From NCBI RefSeq assembly GCF_000297115.1, contig NZ_CAKP01000113.1, positions 1-64,000 of the forward strand: DNA of 64,000 bases. The letters are read 5' to 3'. Shown in pieces: positions 43,558 through 52,536 of the stretch. The notes under the pieces are model-generated. The model did no database searches. It was not told the origin of the DNA and was given only the letters and a program-made list of their open reading frames with translations. A program made the position numbers and the translations under genes. The DNA is from Caloramator australicus RC3 (GTDB taxonomy: Bacteria > Bacillota > Clostridia > Clostridiales > Caloramatoraceae). The first letter of the stretch is position 1. Each line of letters opens with the position of its first letter.

Positions 43558-45280
43558 AGTGAATTGCTCCCTTCTCAAGTCCTAATGCAGCCTCATGTAT
43601 TATTTCAGAAGTTGTAGGGTGTGCATATATAGTTTCAATAATGTCTTCTGGACAAAGATTCTTTTTTATCGCCAATGTTATGTTTGCAATAAGATCTGTA
43701 GCATGTATTCCTATTATAGTAGCTCCTATAATTTTCTTATTATGTATATCCTCTATAAGCTTTATAAAACCTCTGTTATCTCCATAGGTTAACGCTTTGC
43801 CATTTGAAGCAAAAGGAATTTTAGAAACTTTTATTTCAATGCCCTTACTTATAGCTTCCCTCTCATTTATCCCAACTGTTGCAATTTCCGGCTCTGTGAA
43901 TATTGCTGATGGAACATTTGCATAATCCATTTCTTTTTCTTTGCCAAGTATATTATCAACCGCAACAATCCCTTGATGAGAAGCGACATGAGCCAGTAAG
44001 ATTCTATCTGTCACATCACCTATAGCATATATATTAGATATGTTAGTTTGCATTTTTGAATTTACCTTTATTCCCCTTTTGTTATCATTCAATTCAATAC
44101 CTAATTTTTCAATTCCTAGTTCATCGATATAAGGTTTTCTTCCGACAGCTAAAAGTATCTTATCTCCCCTTAGATATTTTCTTTCACCCTTCTGTAGAAA
44201 GCCTACTATTAATTCATTATCCTCAGTTTTATATACCTCTTCCACCTTCGATCCAGTATAAATTTTTATACCTTTTTCAATAGCATTTCTACTAATTTCT
44301 GCAATAACATCATCATCAAGATTTGCAAGACAATTATCAAAATATTCAATTATAGAAACATCAACACCAAAATTTGCAAATATAAATGCGAACTCCATTC
44401 CTATAACTCCGCCACCGATTATTATCATTTTTTTAGAAAGGTCTTTTATCTCTAAAGCTTCATCACTAGTAATTATGTTGTTATTGTTAATTTCATTAAT
44501 ACCTTCTATTTGTGGAATATATGGTTTTGAACCCGTAGCTATTATTATATTTTGTGCTTTTACTATGTATTCTCTGGAATTCCCTTTTACATGAATAGTT
44601 TCTTTATCAACAAAGCTTCCTAACCCCTCTAAAACCGTTACATTATTCTTCTTCATTAGATATTTAATCCCAGAATTAAGTTCATTTACAACTTTATTTT
44701 TTCGTTCTATAACCTTTTTAATATCAACACTTGGATTTTGTAGTAAACAACCAAATTTATCTGCATTTTTTATAATTTTATACACTTCAGCTGAACGAAC
44801 CAAAGCTTTAGTTGGAATACACCCTCTGTTTAAACAAGTTCCTCCAAGTTTATCCTTTTCAATTAAGACTACATTCTTACCATTTTGTGCTGCATAAATT
44901 GCAGCAACATAACCACCTGGTCCTCCTCCGATTATTGCTATATCGCATTTTAATTCTTCCTCTTTTGGTTTTAGTATAGTTGCAAAATAATCAAAAGCAA
45001 AATTTTCTTCCGATTTAGTCTTTATTTCTTTTGTGTCTTTATTAGAATAATCTTCTTTAATAATTGCAATAACTGAATCCTTAGTAATTATATCGCCTTC
45101 ATTTACATAAATCGATTCTATAATACCTTTTACTCCTGGTATTATGGGAATAGCTGCTTTATTTCCTTCAACTTCTATTAAAACATCTCCTGTTTCAATA
45201 CTATCCCCAACTTTTTTATAAATTTTAACAACCTGTGCCTCATTTTCATGTCCTAAATACCTTTCAAGTGTTACCTTCAT
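43550..45280 (-). CDS. lpdA: Dihydrolipoyl dehydrogenase with N-terminal lipoyl domain
   Basis: The 576-aa protein has a lipoyl domain (1-77) with lipoyl Lys41 in EGNKAAIP, a linker, then a complete Lpd: FAD motif IGGGPGGYVAA, redox pair C149-LNRG-C154, NAD motif IGGGVIGMEFA, and the catalytic HPTTSEIIHE at the C-terminus. It oxidises dihydrolipoyl groups with NAD+, or runs in reverse. The ATG at 45280 lies behind GGGGG. No E1/E2 or glycine-cleavage genes are nearby; the neighbours are lplA and an AhpD-like gene. Confidence 0.93.
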   Translation of the reverse strand: MKVTLERYLGHENEAQVVKIYKKVGDSIETGDVLIEVEGNKAAIPIIPGVKGIIESIYVNEGDIITKDSVIAIIKEDYSNKDTKEIKTKSEENFAFDYFATILKPKEEELKCDIAIIGGGPGGYVAAIYAAQNGKNVVLIEKDKLGGTCLNRGCIPTKALVRSAEVYKIIKNADKFGCLLQNPSVDIKKVIERKNKVVNELNSGIKYLMKKNNVTVLEGLGSFVDKETIHVKGNSREYIVKAQNIIIATGSKPYIPQIEGINEINNNNIITSDEALEIKDLSKKMIIIGGGVIGMEFAFIFANFGVDVSIIEYFDNCLANLDDDVIAEISRNAIEKGIKIYTGSKVEEVYKTEDNELIVGFLQKGERKYLRGDKILLAVGRKPYIDELGIEKLGIELNDNKRGIKVNSKMQTNISNIYAIGDVTDRILLAHVASHQGIVAVDNILGKEKEMDYANVPSAIFTEPEIATVGINEREAISKGIEIKVSKIPFASNGKALTYGDNRGFIKLIEDIHNKKIIGATIIGIHATDLIANITLAIKKNLCPEDIIETIYAHPTTSEIIHEAALGLEKGAIHFA

Positions 45281-45297
45281 ATAAATTCCCCCATACA

Positions 45298-45320
45298 AAA
45301 AGGCAGCAATGCTGCCTTTT
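45298..45320 (-). terminator. Terminator between AhpD-like gene and lpdA
   Basis: AAAAGGCAGC-aat-GCTGCCTTTT, perfect 10-bp stem followed by TTGTATGG on the minus strand. It may only attenuate. Confidence 0.7.
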
Positions 45321-45323
45321 AAA

Positions 45324-45680
45324 TTACTTATTAAAATCCTTCCTAAACTCTTCAATTGAATCCTTAACAAGCGTTACTGTATAGGCCATTGAAGGTCCTC
45401 CACCAAATGCTACGGCCACCATTGCAGCTTCCATAATTTCTTCAGGAGTAGCTCCAGCTTCAAGAGCTTTATAAACATGGAACACAATACAGTATTCACA
45501 TCTATTGTATGCAGCAATACCAACACTAATTAATTCCTTTGTCTTAACATCAACAGCATTTGGTTTATATGCTGCACCAAGAAGATTCATAAAAGCTCCT
45601 ACTTGCTCTCCATTAGACTTTGAAACAACTTGAAGTCCACCCATAAACTCATTTAACATTTCCCTTGGATTTTTTCCCAT
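45324..45680 (-). CDS. AhpD-like carboxymuconolactone decarboxylase family protein
   Basis: The 118-aa protein has the AhpD active-site arrangement: E49, 11 residues, C61-EY-C64, 3 residues, H68 (ELISVGIAAYNRCEYCIVFH). In M. tuberculosis AhpD is a disulfide reductase or peroxidase fed by lipoylated DlaT and Lpd. A lipoyl-Lpd and lipoate ligase follow here, and a MarR gene precedes it, supporting a redox role. Confidence 0.88.
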   Translation of the reverse strand: MGKNPREMLNEFMGGLQVVSKSNGEQVGAFMNLLGAAYKPNAVDVKTKELISVGIAAYNRCEYCIVFHVYKALEAGATPEEIMEAAMVAVAFGGGPSMAYTVTLVKDSIEEFRKDFNK

Positions 45681-45784
45681 TGTTACCCCTCCTAATTACT
45701 TGCTATTCTAATTATTAGTATAGCAAGTATTATGCAAAAAATCAATAAAAAATTTGATTATTTTTTGACAAACATATTACATAT

Positions 45785-46218
45785 TCATACATTCTCTAAA
45801 TTTTCCATAAATTTATCTAAAACCTTTTTGAATATTTCTATCTCTTCATCGCTAATTCCCCTTGAAGCTAATTGGCTCATTTTTTCACCTTCAGGTAAAA
45901 GTTCTTCTATCCTTTTTTCCCTTTTTCAGTAAGTTCAATATAAGTAATCCTTCTATCATTGCTATCTTTAAATCTCACTATAAATCCATCTTTCTCCATT
46001 CTATCTACAAGCCGAACTGTTGTAGACTCCTTTATATTCATTTTGTCTGATAATTCTTTTTGACTCATCCTACCATCCCTTAATAAAAAATACATAGCAG
46101 TCCATTGAACTCGTGTAACTCCAAAAGGTAATAATCTTTCATTGAAGGTATCAGCTAGCTTTTTAGCAACCTTATTAGTTGAAAAGCATACACAAGTATC
46201 TAAATCAAACATTAGCAT
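45785..46218 (-). pseudogene. MarR family regulator, one-base frameshift near the C-terminus
   Basis: The frame from 46218 gives a winged HTH (GRMSQKELSDKMNIKESTTV, DSNDRRITYIELTEKGKKG) and stops at codon 104. One extra A in the A6 run near 45917 would continue it as IEELLPEGEKMSQLASRG to a stop at 45785, giving 144 aa, the usual MarR length with its dimerisation helix. N-terminal cysteines (DLDTCVCFS) resemble redox-sensing OhrR types. Target is probably the adjacent ahpD-lpdA-lplA set. Confidence 0.82.
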
Positions 46219-46351
46219 GCCTCCTTAGCAAACATTATTAACAATAACTTTCTATTATGAAATTATATTAGACTTAAAATAAAAATTCCATTATATTATA
46301 TTATAATAATTATTAGTAATAATTCTATAATAATATAAAGGAGATGTTCAT

Positions 46352-47506
46352 ATGAGGCTCTATTACCAAAATCCCTACATGTCCGAATGGGAGGCAAAAA
46401 TAATACATCAAATAGAAAAGGACGGCCTTTATTTAATTGAGCTATCAGAAACCGCCTTTTATCCTGAGGGTGGAGGACAGCCAAGAGATTTTGGCTGGAT
46501 TGATGGCATTGAAGTTGTAGATTTAGTAGAAGAGGATAAAAAAATATATCATGTAGTAAAAGAAAAAATAAACAAAGACATCGTAACTTGCAAAATAGAT
46601 TTTGAAAGAAGATTTGACCACATGCAGAACCACACTGGGCAGCACCTTTTGTCGGCAGTCTTTCTAGAAATGTATAATGCTCCAACTAACAGCTTTCACC
46701 TTGGTGATGACTATTTGACCATCGACATAGGCCTTGAAAACATAAATGAAGAAATAGTTTTAAATGTTGAAAACAGGGTTAATGAGCTTATATTTAAAAA
46801 TATCCCAGTAAAATCCTACATAGTTAATCTAGATGAAGCAAGAAAACTCCCATTAAGAAAACTACCACCAACAGACGTTGACATAAGGATAGTAGAAATA
46901 GAAGGAATTGATTATTCCCCCTGCTGTGGCACCCATGTAAAGAGCCTTGGGGAAATAGGAATGCTAAAAATACTTAAAACAGAAAAATACAAAAACATGA
47001 CAAGGATATATTTTAAATGCGGAAAAAGGCTATTAAAGGATTTTCAAGAAAAGAATATTATTATAAATAGCCTTATTAAGAACCTTTCTGTTCCTCAATC
47101 AGAGATTTTATTAAAATTTGACTCCCTCCAAAGCGAAATAAAAAACCTTACAAGGCAGCTAAATTCCTTAAAAGAATTAAACGCAGAATACATAGCAAAG
47201 GAGCTTTTAAATGAATCTAAAGAAAATAAAATAGTAAAAATATTTGAAGATAAATCCTTTGAAGAGGTTCAAACAATTGCAAGCAAAATAACATCTCTAA
47301 AGGATAACTTAGTTATCCTTGCATCTTTAAAAGATAAAAAGGTTGTCCTTGCCCACAACGGTAGCCTCGACATAAACTGCGGCAAAATATTCAAAGAAGA
47401 ACTTCCAAAGTTTAATGGTCGAGGCGGTGGAAGCCCAAAATTTGCTCAGGGAAGTTTTGAAAGGATAAACGATCTTAATGATTTTATCGCATTTTTAGGC
47501 AGATAA
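46352..47506 (+). CDS. alaX: Alanyl-tRNA editing protein AlaX (long form)
   Basis: The 384-aa protein resembles the AlaRS editing region. Zinc ligands are HTGQHLLSA (HxxxH) and CCGTHV (CxxxH). A coiled coil follows, then a DHHA1 domain ending GRGGGSPKFAQG. It deacylates Ser-tRNA(Ala) and Gly-tRNA(Ala) in trans. AAGGAG precedes the ATG; no T-box leader is visible. Confidence 0.92.
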   Translation: MRLYYQNPYMSEWEAKIIHQIEKDGLYLIELSETAFYPEGGGQPRDFGWIDGIEVVDLVEEDKKIYHVVKEKINKDIVTCKIDFERRFDHMQNHTGQHLLSAVFLEMYNAPTNSFHLGDDYLTIDIGLENINEEIVLNVENRVNELIFKNIPVKSYIVNLDEARKLPLRKLPPTDVDIRIVEIEGIDYSPCCGTHVKSLGEIGMLKILKTEKYKNMTRIYFKCGKRLLKDFQEKNIIINSLIKNLSVPQSEILLKFDSLQSEIKNLTRQLNSLKELNAEYIAKELLNESKENKIVKIFEDKSFEEVQTIASKITSLKDNLVILASLKDKKVVLAHNGSLDINCGKIFKEELPKFNGRGGGSPKFAQGSFERINDLNDFIAFLGR

Positions 47507-47508
47507 TT

Positions 47509-47539
47509 TAAGAGAATCCCTACCTCGGGGATTCTCTTA
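47509..47539. terminator. Bidirectional terminator after alaX
   Basis: TAAGAGAATCCC-tacctcg-GGGATTCTCTTA, perfect 12-bp stem between convergent genes. Confidence 0.88.
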
Positions 47540-47731
47540 TATTTTCCACACCTCATCATCAATGTCGTTATCCCAAAAATCTATACTTGATTCGCTTGAT
47601 TTTATAAGGTCATTGAATATCTTTTTATCATGCTTCATCTTTAAAAAAGTTATAAAATCTATAATTTCCATAACATCATCATCAGGTATATCTTTAATTA
47701 AATCAAATAGAAGTTTTTTAGCTGTATTCAT
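47537..47731 (-). CDS. Small antitoxin-like protein (DUF2281-like)
   Basis: The 64-aa acidic protein reads LIKDIPDDDVMEIIDFITFL, then SSIDFWDNDIDDEVW. The pattern of a short helical head and a FW...DDE.W tail resembles antitoxins of type II modules. I prefer the ATG at 47731 behind GGAAGGTGA. No toxin gene follows it; alaX is convergent. It could be an orphan. Confidence 0.55.
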   Translation of the reverse strand: MNTAKKLLFDLIKDIPDDDVMEIIDFITFLKMKHDKKIFNDLIKSSESSIDFWDNDIDDEVWKI

Positions 47732-47843
47732 AACATCACCTTCCAAACCATATGCTTATAGCCTAGAGCATAATTTAAAGACCTTGAAACTACTAGCCCG
47801 TTAGGACTAAATTTTTTTTATCACTCAATTTTATAAATAAAAA

Positions 47844-47871
47844 AACATACTACTATTTTAGCAGTATGTTT
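47844..47871 (-). terminator. Terminator after the zinc-ribbon HTH gene
   Basis: AAACATACT...AGTATGTTT with an 10-base loop, followed by T-rich sequence on the minus strand. Confidence 0.7.
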
Positions 47872-47878
47872 TCATGTA

Positions 47879-48328
47879 TTAATTCTCTAATTTCTTTACT
47901 ATCACCATGTCGGATGTCAATTCATCCTTTTTCACTAACTGAAATAATTCGCCTACTTCACAATTTAGTGCTTTTGCTAATTTTAACGCATTTACAATAG
48001 TCAAATTCTCTCCCATAGTTTCTATTTGATACATTCTTTGTGAGGATACTCCTAAACGTTGTGCTAATTCTTTTAATTTTATCCCTCTATTTTTCCTTAT
48101 TTCTTTTACTCTAGATATTACTACATAATTTGAGAATTCTTCTCTTATTATAGCATTATAATCAATTTTTGAATACTTCAAATATGATAATATTTCTTCA
48201 AATCTGTCATCAGGCATATATCTATATCCGCATTTTTCGCATGTATATACTTCAATTAACTTTTTGTTTTCTTTTAAATAAATTTTTTCTTTTTTTATAT
48301 TGCTATTACACTTTGGACATAAATCCAT
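47879..48328 (-). CDS. Zinc-ribbon + XRE-type HTH regulator
   Basis: The 149-aa protein has an N-terminal zinc ribbon (CPKCNS and CEKCGY) and a C-terminal HTH_3 domain (GIKLKELAQRLGVSSQRMYQIE). This order matches MqsA/YgiT-type antitoxins and related regulators. No MqsR-like toxin gene is next to it. AGGAGG precedes the ATG. It is probably autoregulated, but no operator was identified. Confidence 0.7.
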   Translation of the reverse strand: MDLCPKCNSNIKKEKIYLKENKKLIEVYTCEKCGYRYMPDDRFEEILSYLKYSKIDYNAIIREEFSNYVVISRVKEIRKNRGIKLKELAQRLGVSSQRMYQIETMGENLTIVNALKLAKALNCEVGELFQLVKKDELTSDMVIVKKLEN

Positions 48329-48421
48329 GCATATCCTCCTTTTTTATTTATTGATTTATTATTTTTATATTATTATAAATTTAATATTTTTTCAAGCCAT
48401 TTATAATTTTCTTTTGTTTTC

Positions 48422-48459
48422 ATAAATATAAGGGGATTGAACAATCCCCTTGTATTTAT
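48422..48459 (-). terminator. Terminator after the 834-aa secreted protein gene
   Basis: AAGGGGATTG-aa-CAATCCCCTT, extended by ATAAATA/TATTTAT, gives a long stem with one mismatch. Confidence 0.8.
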
Positions 48460-48460
48460 G

Positions 48461-50965
48461 TTAATGGTCAAAAGTATTATCTGTTTTTTTATCTTCAATT
48501 GTTATAAACTGTGGCAAAGTTTCTTGCCCAAATTCTTCTCTTGTTATAAGCTCTACCATATACTTACCTACTTTGTTTGATTTAATTTCTATTGCAGGTA
48601 AATTTCCATCGTTAATTGTATCTATATTTAGGTTTTTTATATCATTATATTTCCCTATTGCTTGCCATGCTCCATTGTTTAAGACATACCATGTTTCCTC
48701 ATCAAAATCACCGTCATTATCGCTATCATATGCATAAAACCATACTCTCTTAGCTATAATATCTCCATCTGGACTATATGATGAATCTTGAATACTTATC
48801 GTTGCTGTCCCTGTTGCAGGATCCCTTATAACTGTTTTTATTATGTTAAAGTCGGCCAATGGCTTATCATCAGGTTTGATATCTAATACCATATCTTTGC
48901 TTGAGCTATAACCTGCTGTATTTGTTACGGTTAATTTTACATAGTATCTCCCTGCTTTTTTAAATAACATATCAAGCTTTTGACTTCCATTTAAACTTTG
49001 AACAACTTTTATATCATTTTGCGTTAATCCGTCTGATAAAGGTGTAATTTGCCATACTGCACTCGTCCAGTTTATCGGATACCTTGATGAACCTCCATTA
49101 CTTGATGAAGCATCTATCGTTACTTTCCTATTTTCCTTAAGTGTTCCTGTTGTTTTAAAATATATATTTGGATATGGTGGCACTACTGTAATGTTTGTAT
49201 ATGCTGAATCAGTAAGTCCTTTACTATCAGCTACTGTTATTCCTACGCTATATAAGCCTGTACTAGAAAAATATACATATCCACCATTATCTGATAAAGT
49301 TCCGTTATATGTTGATGGGAAAACTCCCCATGATGTAGATACATTTAAGCCATCTTCTGCATCTGTTCCACCACCGCTAATATATACGTCATCCCCCATA
49401 ACTACATACGATGGAGCCGATATATATGCTTTTGGTGGTGTATTTGTTTCCTGAGGAGGAGGTGGATTGTCCTTTATAAATACCGTTGATACATCTACAC
49501 TTTTTTTCTTTGTTGTATTATCGGCATATGTAACAATGAATTCACAATTAAAATATTGCGTAAATTCATTGTCGTTCGTGTTTATATTAAACGTAAATGT
49601 ATTTGAAACACTTGTATTTTCTCCTGTTTTGTCATATGTCTGCCATGTAGTGTCTTCCTGTCGTTTTGCTCTTAATGTTAGTTTGGTTATTTTTGGACTT
49701 CCACTATATCCGTTAACTTCGCCATTAACTTTTACTTTTACAGTAACAGTTCCCCCTGTTTTCGCGTTTGTTGGGTCGGCTTGTGCTGTTATTGATGGTT
49801 CTCCTGGTTCTTTCCCCTCTACATTTATGTTCACATTTATTGTTGTAGGTGCTGTTGCATTGATATTGCTGTTTGGAAATCTTACAATTGCTTTTCCGGT
49901 ATAGGTTAAAGTGTTATTACCATCTTGCAAATCTTTTCTGTATAACGTAAGCGTGAATGTCCGTGTAAATTCAATATTGTTGCTATTGTTTATTTTATTT
50001 GTGGGGGCGTATTCTCTTCCGTCTATATTTTTCCCTGCTAATGATAGTGCGTAGCTTTGAACATCATTTCTTGTGTAATTTACTATTTGGTCTACTGCAT
50101 CTAGTATTGAATAGTTATCTTGTAACGTTCCCGTCACAGTTATTTTTATTTTCACTTGGTCCTCATCTTTCTTCATAACATAGCTTGTCTTTTCTGGAGT
50201 TACTGTTACTTTTAATGGAGGATAGTTCTTCTTTTGGATTATTCCTTCAAATGTCATGTAATAGTATTTACCACTGCTTGTTTTATGAAACATTCTAAAG
50301 CTCCCTCTACTATCTCCAAGTCCACTTTGGAATATTCCCCAATCTAATACTCCTATTCCTCCTGCTTTACCTGTGTCTGATACTGTTTTACCATAGTTTG
50401 ATTCTCTAAAATCAGGTATAGAATTTAAAACATCACCTATTTTTGTTTTTAAAGAATTATATATAGTCGCATAATTACTGCTAACACCAAATTGACTTCT
50501 TATTTCTGGGTCGTTCCAAGGGTATCTTATCCAATTCCTTGTTGCTAAATTTGTGTTTGAACTTTCATCATCTGTAGGAAAAGCTGAATTTGATAATTCA
50601 CTTCCGTCTACTGTATAGCCCAAATACCTGTATTCTCCTACTCTACTACCATTCCTGCAATATCCTCCTGCTACATCCTTCCATTCTCCATGTGGCTCCC
50701 CATATACTATTAATCCTTTATCTTCATATATTTCGCAGTTAAAGGGCCTCCCCCATGAAATGGCTTTGTATTGTTGCTTCATTGAGAAAAACCAATTTGC
50801 AGATATCTCTGTATATGTTTTATATCCTCCACCACCATTTACATATCCTTGATAATATGTCTTATCTACTGCTGCTTTAACTTTTATGTTCATCGGATAA
50901 ATTAGTGATAGCAAAAACATTGCTATCACTAATGATGAATAAATAATTCTTTTTTTCATCTGCAC
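48461..50965 (-). CDS. Large secreted PKD/Ig-like repeat protein
   Basis: The 834-aa protein has a signal peptide (KKRIIYSSLVIAMFLLSLIY, cleavage near AVKAA at ~32), an unrecognised N-terminal region rich in Tyr/Gly/Trp, Ig-like segments (~250-480), a proline stretch (NPPPPQETNTPP), and PKD-like domains (SPSYVVMGDDVYISGGGTDA in part; DSSYSPDGDIIAKRVWFYAY). An acidic EF-like DSDNDGDFDEE loop may bind Ca2+. It is part of a three-gene secreted-protein cluster. No anchor or sortase signal is visible. Confidence 0.75.
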   Translation of the reverse strand: MQMKKRIIYSSLVIAMFLLSLIYPMNIKVKAAVDKTYYQGYVNGGGGYKTYTEISANWFFSMKQQYKAISWGRPFNCEIYEDKGLIVYGEPHGEWKDVAGGYCRNGSRVGEYRYLGYTVDGSELSNSAFPTDDESSNTNLATRNWIRYPWNDPEIRSQFGVSSNYATIYNSLKTKIGDVLNSIPDFRESNYGKTVSDTGKAGGIGVLDWGIFQSGLGDSRGSFRMFHKTSSGKYYYMTFEGIIQKKNYPPLKVTVTPEKTSYVMKKDEDQVKIKITVTGTLQDNYSILDAVDQIVNYTRNDVQSYALSLAGKNIDGREYAPTNKINNSNNIEFTRTFTLTLYRKDLQDGNNTLTYTGKAIVRFPNSNINATAPTTINVNINVEGKEPGEPSITAQADPTNAKTGGTVTVKVKVNGEVNGYSGSPKITKLTLRAKRQEDTTWQTYDKTGENTSVSNTFTFNINTNDNEFTQYFNCEFIVTYADNTTKKKSVDVSTVFIKDNPPPPQETNTPPKAYISAPSYVVMGDDVYISGGGTDAEDGLNVSTSWGVFPSTYNGTLSDNGGYVYFSSTGLYSVGITVADSKGLTDSAYTNITVVPPYPNIYFKTTGTLKENRKVTIDASSSNGGSSRYPINWTSAVWQITPLSDGLTQNDIKVVQSLNGSQKLDMLFKKAGRYYVKLTVTNTAGYSSSKDMVLDIKPDDKPLADFNIIKTVIRDPATGTATISIQDSSYSPDGDIIAKRVWFYAYDSDNDGDFDEETWYVLNNGAWQAIGKYNDIKNLNIDTINDGNLPAIEIKSNKVGKYMVELITREEFGQETLPQFITIEDKKTDNTFDH

Positions 50966-50974
50966 TCACCTTTC

Positions 50975-52417
50975 TTATGGTAATGGGTATGGGATAAAAT
51001 ATGTTTTTTGTAATTGTTTTGATTCAAACGAATTACCTAAATACCCGTCAATAGTTAATATGTTATATATAATAAGCTCCTTGTCATTTTTTGTTGTATT
51101 AATTATATTTTTAAAATAATAAACTGTTCTTACATCATATATTCTTAAAATTGGATTCTTATGATGAAATCTCAACTCATAATCGGTTATAAAATTAAAT
51201 CTTAATTCGTCATCACATAGTCTTAGGCTTTCGTTCTTTAATCTGTTTTTAATATCGGTAAATTCTGTTTCTTTTAAAACATTTTGGGGATAAAAATATA
51301 CAAGATTCTTACTTGGATCATATTTTGGATTAAATTCGATTAGCTTTTTATTTGTCTTCCAATCATATATTCCATAGATTGGCTTATCTCCTTTTGTTGG
51401 TATAAAGTATCCATTCATTAATCCTAAATCTGCTATTTTCTCTACCGCTTCCCTTCTGTTTGTTGATATTTGATTATAGTCCTTGTATAGTAATCTAAAC
51501 CTTACTTGATCCTCTGGCATCATTCTGCCTTGCATGATTAGTAAATTATAAAATTCATCGTTTAATGACGGACAGGCTAATGGCTTTGTCTTATCAATAT
51601 TCCATGCTTCCATTACCTTTCTCCCATTTCTAATAGCATTCCAGCTGTATTTTACTACTTTGTGGCCATTTTTGTATGTATAAGTTATCATCTGAAAATT
51701 CTGCATATCTACATCGTATGGGACAGTGGATATTATTCTTTCGAAATCATTCTCTCGATCCCACCATTCTTGTTTATATCTCCATAGCTCTACTTCTCGA
51801 CCACTTTTAACTTCCATGCTCACTGGCACTATCTTATCCTTTACTTCTTGATATGTATTAATCACATTGAACAATATTTGTGCCGCGTCCTCTCTCTTTA
51901 TCGGTTTTGTTATGTCTAGTCCTGCAGGAATTATATAATCATCCTTTGCTTTATCTATTATGCTTTTGCCATCAAGCTTTATATTTAGCGTTGTGTATAT
52001 ACCTTCTATAAATTCCTTCCCTGTAATAATTTTTTCTTGCTGTTTTAGCTCTATTGTTTTTGTAGTTGTGCTAATTACCTTACCTTTTTGTTTAACGTAA
52101 ATGGTTATTGTATATTTTCCTGCTTTTAATCCTTTTGTATTCAACGTTATTGGATACTTTGTTGTCCCATAAACTGGCACAGTATAATATCCTGTTATTT
52201 TATTTCCTAACAATTCTTTGCTTATTCCATTTCCCTTTAGTATTGCTCTATATTGCAGCAATCCTTTATTACTTGGTGTTTGAACATATATCTTTGTTGT
52301 TTGCCCTATCGTATAACTTGTATTGGCTGTTATTAAAATGTTCTGTTTTGCTTGTATTTTTGGTGTTATACCTAGTATCATTAAAAACATTAACATTAAA
52401 GATAATATTTTTTTCAT
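50975..52417 (-). CDS. Secreted protein with Ig-like and partial SLH-like segments
   Basis: The 480-aa protein has a signal peptide (KKILSLMLMFLMILGITPKI, then QAK), a beta-rich segment (SYTIGQTTKIYVQTPSN), and a single SLH-like stretch (GLDITKPIKREDAAQILFNV). The rest is not recognised. Spacing to the 834-aa gene is 9 bases, so they are co-transcribed. Cell-surface location is inferred. Confidence 0.65.
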   Translation of the reverse strand: MKKILSLMLMFLMILGITPKIQAKQNILITANTSYTIGQTTKIYVQTPSNKGLLQYRAILKGNGISKELLGNKITGYYTVPVYGTTKYPITLNTKGLKAGKYTITIYVKQKGKVISTTTKTIELKQQEKIITGKEFIEGIYTTLNIKLDGKSIIDKAKDDYIIPAGLDITKPIKREDAAQILFNVINTYQEVKDKIVPVSMEVKSGREVELWRYKQEWWDRENDFERIISTVPYDVDMQNFQMITYTYKNGHKVVKYSWNAIRNGRKVMEAWNIDKTKPLACPSLNDEFYNLLIMQGRMMPEDQVRFRLLYKDYNQISTNRREAVEKIADLGLMNGYFIPTKGDKPIYGIYDWKTNKKLIEFNPKYDPSKNLVYFYPQNVLKETEFTDIKNRLKNESLRLCDDELRFNFITDYELRFHHKNPILRIYDVRTVYYFKNIINTTKNDKELIIYNILTIDGYLGNSFESKQLQKTYFIPYPLP

Positions 52418-52508
52418 TTTATATCCTCTCCTTTTTTAGATTTTATATTTTTAAATTTATTATTAACTATTTTTTTGAATTTGTCAAATTTTATTAAACA
52501 AAATAACA

Positions 52509-52536
52509 GAGATAATCAAGATTACTTGATTATCTC
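52509..52536 (-). terminator. Terminator after the VWA/PKD gene
   Basis: GAGATAATCAAG-atta-CTTGATTATCTC, a perfect 12-bp stem overlapping the stop codon of the VWA/PKD gene. Confidence 0.75.

Noticed and set aside
46219-46351. T-box or other tRNA-sensing leader upstream of alaX
   Set aside because: The leader is short and A/T-rich with no T-box consensus or specifier stem.
47760-47825. Short imperfect hairpin TAGCC-cgtta-GGaCTA that might be an IS200/IS605 right end
   Set aside because: No tnpA/tnpB sequence is nearby and the stem is too short to call.
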